Shown: positions 1 through 8,565 of the stretch, in pieces
How positions within the stretch are numbered: position 1 is the stretch's first letter
Layout: each line of letters begins with the position of its first letter
Origin: an uncultured Aquimarina sp.
Lineage (GTDB): Bacteria; Bacteroidota; Bacteroidia; Flavobacteriales; Flavobacteriaceae
Assembly (NCBI GenBank): GCA_947498455.1
Contig: CANMKK010000001.1
Location: 372,001-436,000 of the forward strand
DNA: 64,000 nucleotides
Direction: 5' to 3'
Notes under the pieces: model-generated
What the model was told of the DNA's origin: nothing
Databases searched by the model: none
Seen by the model: the letters and a program-made list of their open reading frames with translations, nothing else
Translations under genes and position numbers: made by a program

Positions 1-774
1 GCTGGGTTATTTGCTGTAAAAAGAACAAGTGACATTATTCCTGATTGTCATCCATTGCCTATAGAATACACAAGCATTGAGTATACAATAAATAATCTGG
101 AAATTATAATTGATATTACAGTAAAGACTATCTATAAAACAGGTGTAGAAGTTGAAGCTATGCACGGAGCATCTGTGGTAGCACTTACCATGTATGATAT
201 GCTAAAACCTATTGATAAGAATATAGAGATTAGTACCATAAAGTTATTACATAAAAAAGGAGGGAAATCTAGTTATAAAGACAACGGAAAACCATATTCA
301 GCTGGGGTTGTAGTATGTTCAGATTCTATCGCTGCCGGACATAAAGAAGATAGAGCCGGAAAAACTATAATTACTAAACTTAAAGAATGTGGAGTACAAA
401 TTAACTCATATTCAATCATCCCTGATGAGAGGAGTGAAATACAAGAAAAAGTCAAAGATTTAAAAACTTCGGGAAATGATCTTATCATTTTTACAGGAGG
501 AACAGGATTGTCCCCTAGAGACGTAACACCAGAAGCAATTGTACCTTTACTAGACCGTCGTATCCCGGGAATAGAAGAAACTATACGCAATTACGGGCAG
601 AATCGCATGCCTTATGCTATGTTATCCAGAAGTGTGTCTGGTATTATAGGTGATTCGATTGTATTAGCACTTCCAGGATCTACTAATGGTGCTAAGGAAT
701 CTATGGAAGCAATCTTTCCATCGATATTACATCTATTCAAAGTTCTTAAAGGGGCAACACATGATAATATTTAA
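1..774 (+). CDS. moaCB: MoaC-MoaB fusion, molybdenum cofactor biosynthesis (5' end outside window)
   Basis: The reading frame is open from base 1, so the N-terminus is cut by the window edge; the TTG at 55 is internal. Codons 1-93 are the C-terminal part of MoaC (cyclic pyranopterin monophosphate synthase): KRTSDIIPDCHPLP, KTGVEVEA and YDMLKPIDK match its active-site blocks. After a short linker comes a MoaB/MogA domain (GVVVCSDSIAAG, FTGGTGLSPRD, LPGSTNGAKESM), which binds or adenylylates molybdopterin. The two enzymes act at separate steps of the cytoplasmic Moco pathway. moaA follows 16 bases later on the same strand, so the genes are probably cotranscribed. Domain identities are clear; which MoaB-type activity is present cannot be decided from sequence. 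Confidence 0.93.
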   Translation, partial: AGLFAVKRTSDIIPDCHPLPIEYTSIEYTINNLEIIIDITVKTIYKTGVEVEAMHGASVVALTMYDMLKPIDKNIEISTIKLLHKKGGKSSYKDNGKPYSAGVVVCSDSIAAGHKEDRAGKTIITKLKECGVQINSYSIIPDERSEIQEKVKDLKTSGNDLIIFTGGTGLSPRDVTPEAIVPLLDRRIPGIEETIRNYGQNRMPYAMLSRSVSGIIGDSIVLALPGSTNGAKESMEAIFPSILHLFKVLKGATHDNI

Positions 775-790
775 ATGAAATTAGGTAATT

Positions 791-1798
791 GTGAATACGA
801 GAAACAATGACATATTAACAGATTCTAATGGGCGTGTTCACTCATATCTAAGAATATCGTTGACTGATAAGTGCAATCTAAGGTGTACATACTGTATGCC
901 CGCAAACGGTATTTTGGTTACTCCTAAGGAACACCTGATGACTGCAGATGAAATATACACTATAGCAAAACAATTTGTATCTCTTGGTGTGTATAAAATA
1001 AGGTTAACTGGTGGAGAACCTTTTGTCAGAAAGGATTTTCCTCGGATATTAGAAAAGCTAAGTAGTTTACCAATAGAAATAGGTATTACAACCAATGGCA
1101 TATTGGCCGATCGTTTCCTATCATTACTTAAAAAAAATAGTATCAAAACTATTACTATAAGTATTGATACATTACATAAAACTAAATTTCAAAAGATTAC
1201 TCGTCGTAATGAATTTGACAAAGTTTGGAAAACCATACAACTTTATCAAAATGAAGGATTTATAGTGAAATTAAATATTGTACTTATCAAAAACTTTAAT
1301 GATAATGAAATAATTGATTTCATAAGTTTAACTAAAGATAAAAATATCATTATTCGATTTATCGAATTTATGCCTTTTGATGGTAATCAATGGAATTCGG
1401 ATAAACTTGTTTCCCAAAAAGAAATTATTGACACGGTAAACTATGTATATCCCTTACAACTTCAAAAAATAGCAGATACGCCTAATGATACAGCTAAGAA
1501 TTATAAAATTGAAGGACATCAAGGTAGTTTCGCTATAATTAGTTCTGTTACCAATCCATTTTGCGATACTTGTAACCGGATACGTATCACCGCCGATGGT
1601 AAATTAAAAAATTGCTTATTCTCCAGTGAAGAATTTTCGCTATTAACCCCGCTTAGGGCAAATCAATCTATTACTCCTGTAATCAAAGCCGCTTTACACT
1701 ATAAACACACTACCCGAGGAGGTATGGATACCGAATTAAAATTACAAAATTCCGATTTACATTCTAAAAATCGAAGCATGATATCAATAGGTGGTTAG
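791..1798 (+). CDS. moaA: GTP 3',8-cyclase MoaA (radical SAM)
   Basis: MoaA converts GTP to 3',8-cyclo-GTP, the first step of molybdenum cofactor synthesis. The radical-SAM cluster motif is CNLRCTYC (C28, C32, C35). A second C-terminal Fe-S motif, FCDTCNR with a later C in KNCLFS, is the substrate-binding cluster. The protein ends in GG, the conserved tail needed by MoaA enzymes. Its 335 residues are normal for the family. The start is GTG, 16 bases after moaCB; it is chosen because the following residues (GRVHSYLRISLTDKCN) align with the usual MoaA N-terminus. MoaC acts on the MoaA product, which fits the operon order. Confidence 0.95.
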   Translation: MNTRNNDILTDSNGRVHSYLRISLTDKCNLRCTYCMPANGILVTPKEHLMTADEIYTIAKQFVSLGVYKIRLTGGEPFVRKDFPRILEKLSSLPIEIGITTNGILADRFLSLLKKNSIKTITISIDTLHKTKFQKITRRNEFDKVWKTIQLYQNEGFIVKLNIVLIKNFNDNEIIDFISLTKDKNIIIRFIEFMPFDGNQWNSDKLVSQKEIIDTVNYVYPLQLQKIADTPNDTAKNYKIEGHQGSFAIISSVTNPFCDTCNRIRITADGKLKNCLFSSEEFSLLTPLRANQSITPVIKAALHYKHTTRGGMDTELKLQNSDLHSKNRSMISIGG

Positions 1799-1806
1799 AA
1801 TAACTT

Positions 1807-1838
1807 ATACGAATTTCTTATCCATAAATCGTATTAAT
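1807..1838. repeat. Short copy of the dispersed ATACGA/TCGTAT repeat
   Basis: TATACGAATTTCTTATCCAT followed by AAATCGTATTAA is the reverse complement of the 28-mer at 26817-26844 and is shared with 6108-6128 and 37391-37417. Arms ATACGA and TCGTAT are inverted. It lies between moaA and the kinase gene. Confidence 0.55.
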
Positions 1839-1940
1839 TAGAAAACATCACTTTTTTTATAAAAAAAATGTTATATTTAAAACATATCTCCCTAGCACCT
1901 TAAAAGACACAACTCACCTAATTGGGCTAATTAGTATAAA

Positions 1941-3365
1941 TTGTCAACCAAACGGTCGTCTATGAATGATTCTCCCTGGTTTTTATCAGAAACTACTAAA
2001 TTTGCAATCTATGGAGCATTATTTGGATTGATATTTCCTATTCTTGCTACCTGTATAGATATTTCCAGGCATGATTTAGAATTTTCTTGGGAGTCTGCCT
2101 TATTTGTACAAAACGCATACCCTGTTCATTTAATCATAAATACAGCCCCTTTATTTCTAGGACTATTTGCTTCATTTGGTGGTCGTATCCTCGATAAACT
2201 GAAACTAAAAAATCAACAAATAACTCAAGCTTCAAAATTTAAACAGGAGTTCCTTGCTAATATGAGTCACGAAATTAGAACTCCAATGGTTGGAGTCATT
2301 GGTATGATTGATTTACTATTTAAAAATACCGAATTAAATAGTTTGCAAAAAGAGTATGTAAACACCATTCATAGGTCTTCTTTAAATTTATTAGACATTC
2401 TGAATCAAATTCTTGACCTTTCTAAAATTGAAGCAGGAAAATTTAGTTTATCACCAAAAATAATTCATCTCAAAAATACAATTTATCAAAGCGTAGATTT
2501 ATTCATAGCAAATAGTAGAGCCAAAGGAATTGATTTGAATATAGAATACCTCGACAACCTGCCTGAGCATATTTATGCAGATGACAATCGATTGATACAA
2601 ATTCTTTCTAATCTTATCGGAAATGCCATCAAATTTACAAACCAAGGAACCATTAGCGTCAAAGCGTCATTACTCTCACAAAAAGAGGATCTCCTTATTA
2701 TAAAAATAGAAGTTATTGATTCTGGTATTGGTATCAGCAAAAAAGCTCAGGAAGTACTTTTTAATAGATTTAGTCAGGTTCATAATGATGCTATTCTTGT
2801 TGGAGAAGGAAGTGGATTGGGTCTTACTATTTGTAAAAAAATGGTGGATATTATGAATGGAAAATTAGGAGTACATAGTGAAGAAGGAAAAGGTAGCAAT
2901 TTTTGGTTTACATTTACCGCCAAGAAATCCAACACTATTCCTGTAACACCTGAGGTTTCTTATATTCAGAATCAAGATCACACTTTGAACCTTCATGTTT
3001 TATTAGTTGAAGACTCGGAAACTAACATACTAGTATCAAGACAGATACTCAAATATCTCGGATGTACTATGGATGCCGCCAAAACAGGTAGAAAAGCTAT
3101 CGAAATATTCGAAGAAGGTATATATGATCTCATCCTTATGGATATTAATCTTCCTGAATTGAACGGTATTGAAACTTGTAAAATAATTCGCGATACATAT
3201 AAAAATGTCCCTCCTATTATTGCAATAACATCTAATGCCCTTCCTGGTGATGCTGAGCGTTTTATTGCCAAAGGCCTCGATGATTATATTACTAAACCTT
3301 TTACCACAGAGATTCTAAATATAAAACTCCAAAACTGGTTTGGAGATCATAGTGATTATCACTAA
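1941..3365 (+). CDS. Hybrid sensor histidine kinase with receiver domain
   Basis: Two hydrophobic segments (about residues 20-38 and 62-80) anchor a protein with almost no extracytoplasmic sensor. A coiled stretch leads into HisKA (MSHEIRTPM, phospho-acceptor H110), then HATPase_c (N box NLIGNAIKF near 224-232, G1 DSGIGIS, G2 GEGSGLGL), and a C-terminal receiver (acidic pair in LVEDSE, phospho-acceptor D401 in LMDINLP, K452). This is a hybrid kinase that would need a phosphotransfer partner or act through its own receiver. The start used is TTG; an ATG at 1962 (residue 8) is equally possible and would not change any domain. No cognate output regulator is adjacent. Confidence 0.88.
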   Translation: MSTKRSSMNDSPWFLSETTKFAIYGALFGLIFPILATCIDISRHDLEFSWESALFVQNAYPVHLIINTAPLFLGLFASFGGRILDKLKLKNQQITQASKFKQEFLANMSHEIRTPMVGVIGMIDLLFKNTELNSLQKEYVNTIHRSSLNLLDILNQILDLSKIEAGKFSLSPKIIHLKNTIYQSVDLFIANSRAKGIDLNIEYLDNLPEHIYADDNRLIQILSNLIGNAIKFTNQGTISVKASLLSQKEDLLIIKIEVIDSGIGISKKAQEVLFNRFSQVHNDAILVGEGSGLGLTICKKMVDIMNGKLGVHSEEGKGSNFWFTFTAKKSNTIPVTPEVSYIQNQDHTLNLHVLLVEDSETNILVSRQILKYLGCTMDAAKTGRKAIEIFEEGIYDLILMDINLPELNGIETCKIIRDTYKNVPPIIAITSNALPGDAERFIAKGLDDYITKPFTTEILNIKLQNWFGDHSDYH

Positions 3366-3515
3366 TTCTCTAAAACAAAACAATAGAGTAGCCACCTCAT
3401 TTAAATCTGTATTTTAACTATTCTTCAATAAAATTTAAGTTAAAAATCATTATATTGTATATCAGACCCTTACCTATTAAAATAGGCGTACACTATTTAA
3501 CGTAAATACTAAGTT

Positions 3516-4823
3516 ATGGACAAAAAAAGTACAGTTTTATATACTATTATATCGCCACAATTATTACTCATATTTTTAGTACTGATATATTCAAGTACAA
3601 TTTCAGCATTTGCTATGCTACAAGATATAGAAGATCAAACAATCGCAAATCATAATGAGTATAAAGGCTTTATAATCGATAGTCAATCTAATACTCCATT
3701 GGCATCTGCTACTATAGCCCTTGCTAATACAAATATTTCTACTATTACGAATGATGAGGGAAAATTTCTACTTAAAGTACCTAAAAATATTGAAAATGGA
3801 AAAATAACAGTCTCTTTTTTAGGCTACAAAGACAAAACAATTGCTCTTTCATCTTTTACGGAAAAAAAGATGAAAATACGATTGGATTTATCGGTTACTC
3901 ATTTATCTGAAGTTAGCATTGACCCAAGAGATCCAGAAGCTTTGATGAGAGCAGTCATGAAAAACAGGGGTGCCAATTACCTGAATGATCATACGATTAT
4001 GACGGCCTTTTATCGTGAAACTATCAAAAAAAGAAGAACCTATGTTTCGCTCTCCGAGGCTGTCGTGGATGTTTATAAAAACCCTTACGAGTCAGGAAAA
4101 AATGATGTAATGAAATTATATCGTGCCAGAAAAAGTACGGATTATAAAAAATTAGATACATTAACTCTAAAATTGCAAGGAGGCCCATCTAGTACCCTGT
4201 ACATAGATGTTATGAAAAATCCTGAGTTGCTTTTTACCGAAGATATGCTCAATACCTATACATTTAGCTTTGATAAGTCTACAAAAATTAATGATCGCCT
4301 CGTTTATACCCTAGACTTTAAACAACGCCCTCATATTCAGGATTTATTATATTACGGAAAAGTGTATATCGATGCGGAAACTATGGCGCTTACCAAAGCC
4401 ATATTTAGTATGAACCTAAAAGACAAAAATGAAGCCAGTAAAATTTTTGTTAGAAAAAAACCTCGTAAATCCAAAGTAACCCCTACTGTAGCAAAATATA
4501 ATATTGATTACAGAGAAAAAAATGGTAAATGGTATTATGGTTATGGTAGAATTGATTTAGCATTTAAAGTGAATTGGAAAAAGAAACTATTTAATTCTAA
4601 GTACAAAATAAATATAGAGATGGCTGTTACGGATTGGAAAAAGAATATTGAAAACGAATCTCTAAAACCAAGAGAAAGACTTAAATCTTCTGTTGTTATT
4701 AATGATGAAGCATCTGGCTTTTCTGACCCAACTTTTTGGGGAGAATATAATGTTATAGAACCAGAAAAATCTATAGAATCGGCTATTAAAAAAATAAAAA
4801 AACAACTTCGAAAATTAAATTAA
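3516..4823 (+). CDS. Carboxypeptidase-like regulatory-domain protein, exported
   Basis: An N-terminal hydrophobic segment (about residues 9-33) looks like a signal peptide or anchor. Residues about 50-130 form a carboxypeptidase regulatory-like beta domain (KGFIIDSQSNTPLASATIAL, then FLGYKDKTIALS), as in TonB-receptor-associated and surface proteins of Bacteroidetes. The remaining 300 residues are beta-rich, with a basic C-terminus (IKKIKKQLRKLN), and resemble the uncharacterised part of DUF5686-like or carboxypeptidase-regulatory-like flavobacterial proteins. No catalytic motif is visible. It is monocistronic, with a hairpin terminator just downstream. Function unknown; an envelope role is inferred. 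Confidence 0.72.
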   Translation: MDKKSTVLYTIISPQLLLIFLVLIYSSTISAFAMLQDIEDQTIANHNEYKGFIIDSQSNTPLASATIALANTNISTITNDEGKFLLKVPKNIENGKITVSFLGYKDKTIALSSFTEKKMKIRLDLSVTHLSEVSIDPRDPEALMRAVMKNRGANYLNDHTIMTAFYRETIKKRRTYVSLSEAVVDVYKNPYESGKNDVMKLYRARKSTDYKKLDTLTLKLQGGPSSTLYIDVMKNPELLFTEDMLNTYTFSFDKSTKINDRLVYTLDFKQRPHIQDLLYYGKVYIDAETMALTKAIFSMNLKDKNEASKIFVRKKPRKSKVTPTVAKYNIDYREKNGKWYYGYGRIDLAFKVNWKKKLFNSKYKINIEMAVTDWKKNIENESLKPRERLKSSVVINDEASGFSDPTFWGEYNVIEPEKSIESAIKKIKKQLRKLN

Positions 4824-4830
4824 AGATAAA

Positions 4831-4880
4831 AATATAAAAGAACCGGATGCCTTGATGTATTCGGTTCTCTTATATTTTTA
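4831..4880 (+). terminator. Hairpin terminator after the carboxypeptidase-regulatory-like gene
   Basis: AATATAAAAGAACC pairs with GGTTCTCTTATATT across a short loop, followed by a T-rich stretch. It starts about 8 bases after the stop codon. Confidence 0.75.
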
Positions 4881-4953
4881 TATTACTTAGCTAAGTAAAT
4901 TTCTTTACCAAAACGTTCATTTTCTTCTGAATGAACTGGCGATCTATAAACCA

Positions 4954-5040
4954 CTTATACAATTATAATTACTGTTCATACACTCAAAGCTACCTTTCAT
5001 ACATTTACAAAAAAACATCATACGCGTTTTGATATATTTG
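4954..5040 (+). promoter_or_regulatory. Triple 21-bp direct-repeat promoter, site 1
   Basis: CTTATACA (4954), TTCATACA (4975) and TTCATACA (4996) sit at exact 21-bp period, and a TATATTTG -7 box (5033-5040) begins 37 bp after the start of the last repeat. The ATG of the actinoporin-like gene is 49 bases further on. The same 87-bp geometry recurs at three other places in this window. Direct repeats of about 9 bp at two-turn spacing are typical of LytTR-type response-regulator sites; that assignment is inference. Confidence 0.65.
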
Positions 5041-5089
5041 TTTACATAAAGTTCACAAACAGTTTAACTTACACGTAATTAAAAAAATC

Positions 5090-5836
5090 ATGAAAAGTAT
5101 CTTAATGAAATTCGTACAAGAAAAAAAGTCCTATAATTCGGTTACAATAATCAATAAAACAAAGAAAGCGTTACTTCTTATAACCATTTGTTCTATTGGT
5201 ATAACTGGATGTCAAAAAAACGATATCCTTGTTGAAGAGGTTCCGTCAAGTAAAATAGAATTAACAACAGAATCACAGGCTATAACATCTTCTAACAAAT
5301 CAGTAAACCCTCCTAATGTTTATGATACAGAAGAAGAAGCTTGGCAAAGAGTTAGACAATTAAAGAAAGAACGTGGCCCCGGTGTATGTGCACTAATCGT
5401 TGTAACTAATCTGTATTATGATTCATTAACTTTGATTGGTAAGCATGCGTTCCGTGGGAATTTTTATAATGCCCCTCCGATTACAATCCCATCTGGTAAG
5501 TCAGCCGCAATACTTGGGCAAAAAACAAGAGGGACAGCAACGGGTTTTATAGGTTACTTAACATATAACCTTCCTTTTAATAATTTACAAGGAGAAACGT
5601 ATTATAAATATTTCACTATTGGAGCAAAAGCACCTTTTACCGGACAAAGAAAAATTACTGGAGAATGGAGTCCATATTTTGGAGGCCCAGATAGTTATTG
5701 GCCTATTCAAGAAAGTTCTATTAATAAAACATCATTTTCAAAAATAGGTCAATTTGGTAAAATAGAAGGAAAAATAATTACGGATAAACTAAGTCCAGAA
5801 ATACACTATATAATAAGAGGAAATCACGCATTATAA
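5090..5836 (+). CDS. Lipoprotein with actinoporin-like domain (putative pore-forming fold)
   Basis: A basic N-region and hydrophobic stretch end in the lipobox GITGC (C41), so it should be an SPII lipoprotein. An ATG at residue 6 (5105) is an alternative start. After a linker, residues about 98-245 form a beta-rich domain. The segment around 128-161 (IPSGKSAAILGQKTRGTATG, then FIGYLTYNL) resembles the core of sea-anemone actinoporins as I recall it, where a GK..GQK.RG..ATG..GVL.Y pattern precedes the lipid-binding loop. Actinoporins and related fungal fruit-body lectins bind membranes or glycans. This identification rests on motif memory, not a search. The gene stands alone behind the repeat-type promoter at 4954-5040 and ends before a perfect palindrome. 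A different beta-sandwich lectin is possible. Confidence 0.5.
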   Translation: MKSILMKFVQEKKSYNSVTIINKTKKALLLITICSIGITGCQKNDILVEEVPSSKIELTTESQAITSSNKSVNPPNVYDTEEEAWQRVRQLKKERGPGVCALIVVTNLYYDSLTLIGKHAFRGNFYNAPPITIPSGKSAAILGQKTRGTATGFIGYLTYNLPFNNLQGETYYKYFTIGAKAPFTGQRKITGEWSPYFGGPDSYWPIQESSINKTSFSKIGQFGKIEGKIITDKLSPEIHYIIRGNHAL

Positions 5837-5916
5837 ATGTTTTACATTTTTTTGCTCTATTTAAAATCTACACTTCTATACCATATAAAATATCTGTTTA
5901 TTTTAAAGAGCTTATG

Positions 5917-5960
5917 AAAAGGAAGTCGTCTAAAAAATATTTTTTAGACGACTTCCTTTT
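5917..5960. repeat. Perfect 44-nt palindrome, probable bidirectional terminator
   Basis: Twenty-two bases from 5917 are the exact reverse complement of the 22 bases from 5939, with no unpaired loop. The arms begin with AAAAGGAAGTCGTCT and the structure ends in TTTT. It lies 80 bases after the actinoporin-like gene and can serve as its terminator in either direction. Confidence 0.7.
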
Positions 5961-5997
5961 ATTGCAGTGTTTAGGATATTGATTATATATTTGGTTT

Positions 5998-6135
5998 TAT
6001 ACCAACCTAACCATAATACTTCTCGTTAAAACTTGTTCATTTTTTAGAAAATGGTTTAAAATTGATATTATACGATTTACGAATAAAACTTTCGCATATA
6101 GTTAGTTTCTTATCCATAAATCGTATTATTCGTAG
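5998..6135 (-). repeat. Dispersed intergenic repeat, copy A
   Basis: Read on the minus strand, this stretch contains blocks also seen elsewhere in the window: a tract of about 46 bases ending ATTATGGTTAGGTTGGTAT matches 35697-35742, a block of about 40 bases ending TTTATTCGTAAATCGTAT matches 26938-26978, and TTATCCATAAATCGTAT matches 1818-1836. It fills most of the gap before the S41 peptidase gene and carries no credible ORF. Confidence 0.6.
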
Positions 6136-6231
6136 CAAATTGTGTTATCTTTATAATAGGAAAAACAAGTGATGTAACATCTTTCTTTTAATTACGTCTT
6201 TTATAAGAATACCACAATTTTCAATACATAT

Positions 6232-7689
6232 ATGAAAACTCATAATCTGTGTATTGTGCTTTTGATTATGATTTCGAGAATGAGTTTTGCTCAACAATAT
6301 TTTTCGAATGAACAATTGCACGAGGATTTTACGATTTTAGAAAATATTCTAAAGCAGGGACATCCTTCTATTTATGAATATATTGATAAAAATCAATTAG
6401 ATTCTATTTTTATTGACACAAAAGCATCTCTGACAGAGAAAATGTCAGATATAGAATTCTATAAAAGAGTAGTATCAGCAACTGATCAAATAAAAGATGG
6501 GAGCTTACTTGTTTTTGCTCCAAAAACAATAAATACTGAGCAATATTACTTTCCTTTATTACTAAAGATTATCAACACCAATTTTTATATAGATACTGAT
6601 GATTTTGGAATACCTATCGGGTCAAAAATTCTAAGTATTAATAATAAAAATATCAATCGTATTCTGGAGACATTAAAAAAGTATGCTCCTTCTGATGGAA
6701 ATAACCTCAACAAAAAGTATAGAGATATTGAACAAAAGTTTGGGCTTTATTATTTATATGAATATGGGATTCATCAAGAATTTACAATTCGATATTCAGA
6801 GCCTCAAGGAACAGAAAAAACGATTGTTTTACCCGCAGAATCATTCACAATTGTTAAGCATAGAAACACAAAACGTAGTTCATATTTTGCGAAATATCAC
6901 TTACAAGAAAAAGGGAGTAATTTTTTTAATAAATACGTGAATTCACCTGTGCCATATGTTTTCTATAAAAACAATTTAAAAACAGCAGTATTGGTCGTTA
7001 ATTCTTTTAATATCGAAGTCAATGTTTTTAACTCTAGATTAGCTTTAATCTTTGAAGAAATCAACAAAAAGAAAATCAAACATCTAATAATAGACATAAG
7101 AAATAATATCGGCGGTAATAGAGCCAATTCAATACGTTTGTTTTCATATATTTCTTCGACATTATTCAAACAACGCATTAATTCATTTGTATCCTCACTA
7201 GATATTCCCGAAAAGAATTACTTGATAAGGAAATATCTTAATGAAAAAGAGTTTCTAAAAGACAAATTTTATGGTCATCCGACATATAATGGTTGGAAAC
7301 TAAATTTTGACGATCTCGAAGCTATTATGGTACCTCATAAAAACAGATTTCAAGGTAACATTTATGTCCTTACTGGTGGCAATACCTCCGCCACAGCTTC
7401 TGAATTTGCAATATTAGCGAAGAATGCTACGGAAATCCTATTAATCGGAGAAGAAACTGGAACAGGTTATTATTTTCACATGGATGAATTCCCTGTTTAT
7501 TATGAACTTCCAAACTCAAAAATCGAGCTAATCATGTTTATGGAAAAAATCACTCATTTTGTAAAAGACAAGACCATATCTAATGGCTCTGGACTTATTC
7601 CTGATCGAAAAATCTCTCTTTCTGTACAAGATCTTATTGATGGGAAAGATACCCAACTAGACTATGTCTTAAGATTAATTGGTGGTTAA
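6232..7689 (+). CDS. S41-family peptidase, exported
   Basis: The signal peptide ends near SRMSFAQ (about residue 20). The C-terminal half has the S41 (tail-specific protease/TSPc) fold: HLIIDIRNNIGGNRANSIRL, the FQGNIYVLTGGNTSATASEF block that normally holds the catalytic serine, and EILLIGEETGTG. The nucleophile is probably S386 or S390, but the spacing differs slightly from the usual pattern and I cannot assign it. The N-terminal helical part contains DQIKDGSLLV, where relatives usually have DGH. It is 485 residues long, with no PDZ domain obvious. The gene is monocistronic. A periplasmic or surface peptidase role is the family expectation; reduced activity is possible. Confidence 0.8.
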   Translation: MKTHNLCIVLLIMISRMSFAQQYFSNEQLHEDFTILENILKQGHPSIYEYIDKNQLDSIFIDTKASLTEKMSDIEFYKRVVSATDQIKDGSLLVFAPKTINTEQYYFPLLLKIINTNFYIDTDDFGIPIGSKILSINNKNINRILETLKKYAPSDGNNLNKKYRDIEQKFGLYYLYEYGIHQEFTIRYSEPQGTEKTIVLPAESFTIVKHRNTKRSSYFAKYHLQEKGSNFFNKYVNSPVPYVFYKNNLKTAVLVVNSFNIEVNVFNSRLALIFEEINKKKIKHLIIDIRNNIGGNRANSIRLFSYISSTLFKQRINSFVSSLDIPEKNYLIRKYLNEKEFLKDKFYGHPTYNGWKLNFDDLEAIMVPHKNRFQGNIYVLTGGNTSATASEFAILAKNATEILLIGEETGTGYYFHMDEFPVYYELPNSKIELIMFMEKITHFVKDKTISNGSGLIPDRKISLSVQDLIDGKDTQLDYVLRLIGG

Positions 7690-8113
7690 CCATTAAAATG
7701 AATGAATCTACGTACTTTCACTCTAGTCATTTACCTTTTTCGCAGGAGTTAAATCCCCTTTGATATCAAGGGTTTTAAACTCTTGCAACAAAATCTTTTC
7801 TATTCTAATTTTGAAAAACATGACCTAATACCGGTTGACAACTCGAGTAGTACGGAAGTTTTATAGTACGCTTAGTTTATTTTCAACGGTACACTACCTA
7901 TTCCTACTTAACATCACTTTTTTGGAATATATCTTTTAGAAATACTTATTTCGGATAAAGGCATAACACTATCTTCAATATAGTGGAATGGTAGTACCTG
8001 TATCATATTTCTTTGTACTTCTAATATGATACTCATAAAAGTGTTTTAAGCGGGAAAAAGTAAGAATCTCCTATAAAATTAGGATAAAAACAAGATATCT
8101 TAAAGCTAAGAAA
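7690..8113. other. Intergenic stretch with one imperfect hairpin
   Basis: GAGTTAAATCCCCTT (7746) pairs imperfectly with AAGGGTTTTAAACTC ending at 7782 and may be the S41 gene terminator, although no T-tract follows. I see nothing else in these 424 bases. Confidence 0.4.
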
Positions 8114-8563
8114 ATGAGTAACAAAGAAAGAATCAAACAACTTCAAAAAATTGCTAAACGGTTTAGTACGGATGAAAAAAGAGAATCCCTTTCCAAAAAA
8201 GAATGGGATGATCTCCATCTACACAGCACAAAATCAGGAACACTAAGGCCTTCGAAAAAAGAAAAAAAAGAGATAAGTCTTTTTTCAAAGAAACAAAAGG
8301 ACATGGTTCATAAACCTTATAATATCTCTAAAGTACCTAAATGGGTCTATGCTCTGATAGAAAGTGGTAAATCTCAGGAAGAAGTATTTAATTATGTACT
8401 TAAACGAGCCAAAAGAGCTCCGGGAAGGCAATCACTACAATTGTTAGAGCATATTATAAATGATGCCGGAAGAAAAGGAAACGCTCCAGGTTTTGTCAAA
8501 AAAATGGTACCGCAAGATTTAGTAAGCGAGTTTATAAAATTAACCAACCCTAAAACAAAATAG
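8114..8563 (+). CDS. Unknown basic cytoplasmic protein
   Basis: 149 residues, very rich in Lys and Arg, with no signal peptide or membrane segment. The N-terminal 70 residues are charged and probably helical or disordered (runs such as KKEWDD and KKEKKEISLFSKKQKD). The C-terminal 70 residues look like a compact helical domain (VPKWVYALIESGKSQEEVFN, then LKRAKRAPGRQSLQLLEHII). I do not recognise the family. Its stop is followed after two bases by the ATG of the next gene, so the two are translationally linked and probably function together. Confidence 0.6.
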   Translation: MSNKERIKQLQKIAKRFSTDEKRESLSKKEWDDLHLHSTKSGTLRPSKKEKKEISLFSKKQKDMVHKPYNISKVPKWVYALIESGKSQEEVFNYVLKRAKRAPGRQSLQLLEHIINDAGRKGNAPGFVKKMVPQDLVSEFIKLTNPKTK

Positions 8564-8565
8564 CT

